From the NCBI RefSeq assembly GCF_030252425.1, contig NZ_CP126996.1:1-64000 (forward strand): a stretch of 64,000 nucleotides of DNA, given 5' to 3'. A program made the position numbers and the translations under genes. The DNA is from Acidisoma sp. PAMC 29798 (GTDB taxonomy: Bacteria > Pseudomonadota > Alphaproteobacteria > Acetobacterales > Acetobacteraceae). Every line of letters begins with the position of its first letter. Position 1 is the stretch's first letter. Shown here piece after piece: positions 62,690-64,000 of this stretch. Under the pieces are notes generated by a model. The model did not search any database. It was not told the DNA's origin and saw only the letters and a list, made by a program, of their open reading frames with translations.

Positions 62690-63540
62690 TAGGCTCAGGA
62701 CTCATTGATCAGAGCCAGAAGATGACGGCGGCGGCGATGCAGATCGCCGACATGAAGGTGTGGGCGCAGCGATCGTAGCGAGTGTGGATGCGCCGCCAAT
62801 CCTTGAACCTGCCGAACATGTTCTCGATACGATGACGCTGGCGATAGAGGGTTCGGTCGTGCGGGATCTGGATTTTGCGGTTGGCTTTGGACGGGATGCA
62901 CGGCGTGATGCCGCGTGTTGTCAGGGCTTGGCGGAACCAGTCGGCATCGTAACCTCTATCGCCCAATAAGACTTTGGCCTTGGGGAGCGCGTCCATCATC
63001 AGCGCCGCGCCCTTGTAATCGCTCATTTGGCCTTCGCTGAGCAGCATGACCAGCGGCCGTCCTTGGCCGTCGCAGACAGCGTGAAGTTTTGAGTTCAGGC
63101 CGCCTTTGGTGCGCCCGATACGTCGGGGAACAGGCCCTTTTTTAAAAGACTGGCAGCCGTCCGATGCGCCTTCAGATGGGTGGCATCGATCATCAACCGA
63201 TCAGGCTTGCCCCCCTTGGCCGCCAGCGCCGCGAAGATGCGGTTGAAGACGCCGAGGCGGCTCCAGCGGATGAACCGGTTATAGATTGTCTTGTGAGGGC
63301 CGTAGTCCTTCGGAGCGTCGCGCCAGCGTAGGCCATTGCGGATCACGAAGACTATGCCGCTGATCACGCGTCGGTCATCGACCCGCGGCACGCCATGCGA
63401 TTGCGGAAAATGCGGCTCTATCCGACGCATCTGCGCCTCGGACAACCAGATCAGATCACTCATGGCGGCACCTCCCGATGCAACCATTGAATCAACCGAT
63501 TGCTTCCTCTGCAAGCAATTTAATAGGTCCTGATCCTAGC
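62690..63540 (-). mobile_element. IS5-family insertion sequence (IS427-like)
   Basis: Imperfect inverted ends: left ctaggctcaggactcattga (62690) and right (reverse strand) gctaggatcaggacctatta (to about 63540), flanked by CTAG-like sequence on both sides. Encodes a two-frame transposase. About 850 bases. Different from the IS5 at 34666. Confidence 0.7.
62709..63463 (-). CDS. IS5-family transposase in two frames (probable programmed frameshift)
   Basis: OrfA from ATG 63463 (MSDLIWLSEAQMRRIEPHFP; later SGIVFVIRNGLRWRDAPKDY, MIDATHLKAHRTAASLLKKG). OrfB frame continues from about 63120: LNSKLHAVCDGQGRPLVMLL, VLLGDRGYDADWFRQALTTR, YRQRHRIENMFGRFKDWRRI, with DDE residues. The frame change falls at a run tttt-aaaaaa-ggg near 63141, a typical slippery site for this group. 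Probably functional as a fusion product. Confidence 0.85.
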
Positions 63541-63698
63541 GGTCGAAGGCGACAACGAGACTTGTTATTATCGGAGCTAGACCTCCTAACGACCCACACG
63601 CCTGTCCATTTGCGGCAGTCAAACTCTAAGTTTCCATCGAAATCTTGAAAAACATCAACGACTTAACGGAATTAGACGCACTATCACGACTCCGTGAC

Positions 63699-63722
63699 TC
63701 TCGATAATCCCTATTATCGAGA
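63699..63722. repeat. 24-bp inverted repeat
   Basis: tctcgataat - ccct - attatcgaga, a perfect 10-bp stem with a 4-base loop in an AT-rich intergenic region. Part of it (ttattatcgga) recurs at 63565-63575. Candidate operator or centromere-like site for a gene that starts beyond 63.8 kb. The rest of 63541-63860 holds no recognised gene. Confidence 0.7.
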
Positions 63723-63860
63723 CGTCACATACGAAGAAAGCCAGTTGCCACAATTACCCTGTGTCTGGCAGAATCGGCTCGGGGCAGGCGGGTGCGGTGT
63801 CACGCGCCGCGGCCTGATGAAGGAGCGGGTGATGGGGTTCATGCGGAGCGACGGCGCGGC

Positions 63861-64000
63861 ATGACGGCAGCTCCCTCCGAAGGTCCCGTGTCGGCGGCCG
63901 TCAGCGGTCCGGACGCGCTCGCGACCAGCCAGGCCTCCGCGCTTGCCATTGTCGGCCGCATGGCGCCGGCCTCGCCGGCCTCGGCAGAGATGTTGGCGCT
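63861..64000 (+). CDS. Start of an unidentified gene, cut by the window end
   Basis: ATG 63861 overlaps the stop of a short preceding frame (ends ...FMRSDGAA) as ATGA. 46 residues are visible: MTAAPSEGPVSAAVSGPDAL, rich in Ala, Ser and Pro. High GC and no stop through the window end suggest a coding sequence. Identity unknown. Confidence 0.35.
   Translation, partial: MTAAPSEGPVSAAVSGPDALATSQASALAIVGRMAPASPASAEMLA

Overview
The window looks like an accessory replicon (a large plasmid or a plasmid-derived island) of a Gram-negative alphaproteobacterium. An acetic-acid-bacterium relative (Acetobacteraceae/Acidiphilium type) is my best guess. This rests on a RepA initiator flanked by iterons, a ParA partition pair, a Ti/IncQ-type relaxase TraA with a recognisable oriT, TraD, a TraG-type coupling protein, a MucR regulator, and a large load of insertion sequences and broken genes. 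The taxonomic call is from remembered family resemblance, not from a search. No rRNA, tRNA, CRISPR array or complete type IV secretion channel is visible.

Layout. 1-3.5 kb: IS701 and IS6 fragments, a truncated amidohydrolase, and a divergent SDR/LysR pair. 3.6-13.1 kb: one minus-strand, tightly packed eight-gene catabolic operon (Zn alcohol dehydrogenase, saccharopine-dehydrogenase-like enzyme, complete polyamine-type ABC importer, flavin-dependent monooxygenase, PucR regulator). 13.6-15.3 kb: IS debris with a 30-bp perfect palindrome. 15.3-20.4 kb: an amino-acid permease, a membrane protein, a broken TetR gene, an intact IS3 element with 27-bp inverted repeats, and a DUF3467-like gene coupled to a small ORF. 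20.6-31.9 kb: a two-component system divergent from an RND efflux operon with two different permeases, an adaptor and an outer-membrane channel. 32-34.6 kb: an orphan response regulator and small exported proteins. 34.7-46 kb: a mobile-element graveyard (IS5, IS3, ISL3, IS21, two broken integrases, a RecD2-like relic, a GNAT relic) around a porin gene. 46-54 kb: the DNA-transfer block. 54-58.2 kb: NUDIX, MucR, single-domain response regulator, small heat-shock protein. 58.4-59.5 kb: PIN toxin with an excisionase-like antitoxin. 59.7-62.6 kb: replication and partition. 62.7-63.5 kb: an IS5 element.

How it works together. Maintenance (repA and iterons, parA plus a small partner, toxin-antitoxin) and mobilisation (oriT, TraA, TraD, TraG) form the backbone. 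Cargo consists of substrate uptake and catabolism (3.6-16.8 kb), multidrug or metal-type efflux under two-component control, a porin, and a stress block. Points most worth following up are the oriT hairpin with an IncQ/Ti-like nick sequence, a shared Gln-Gly-x-Pro-x pentapeptide repeat in both relaxase and coupling protein, a coupling protein with a large exported N-terminal domain, a Ser/Thr-rich insertion in one RND permease, the uncharacterised catabolic operon, and a nested series of truncated IS3 ends.
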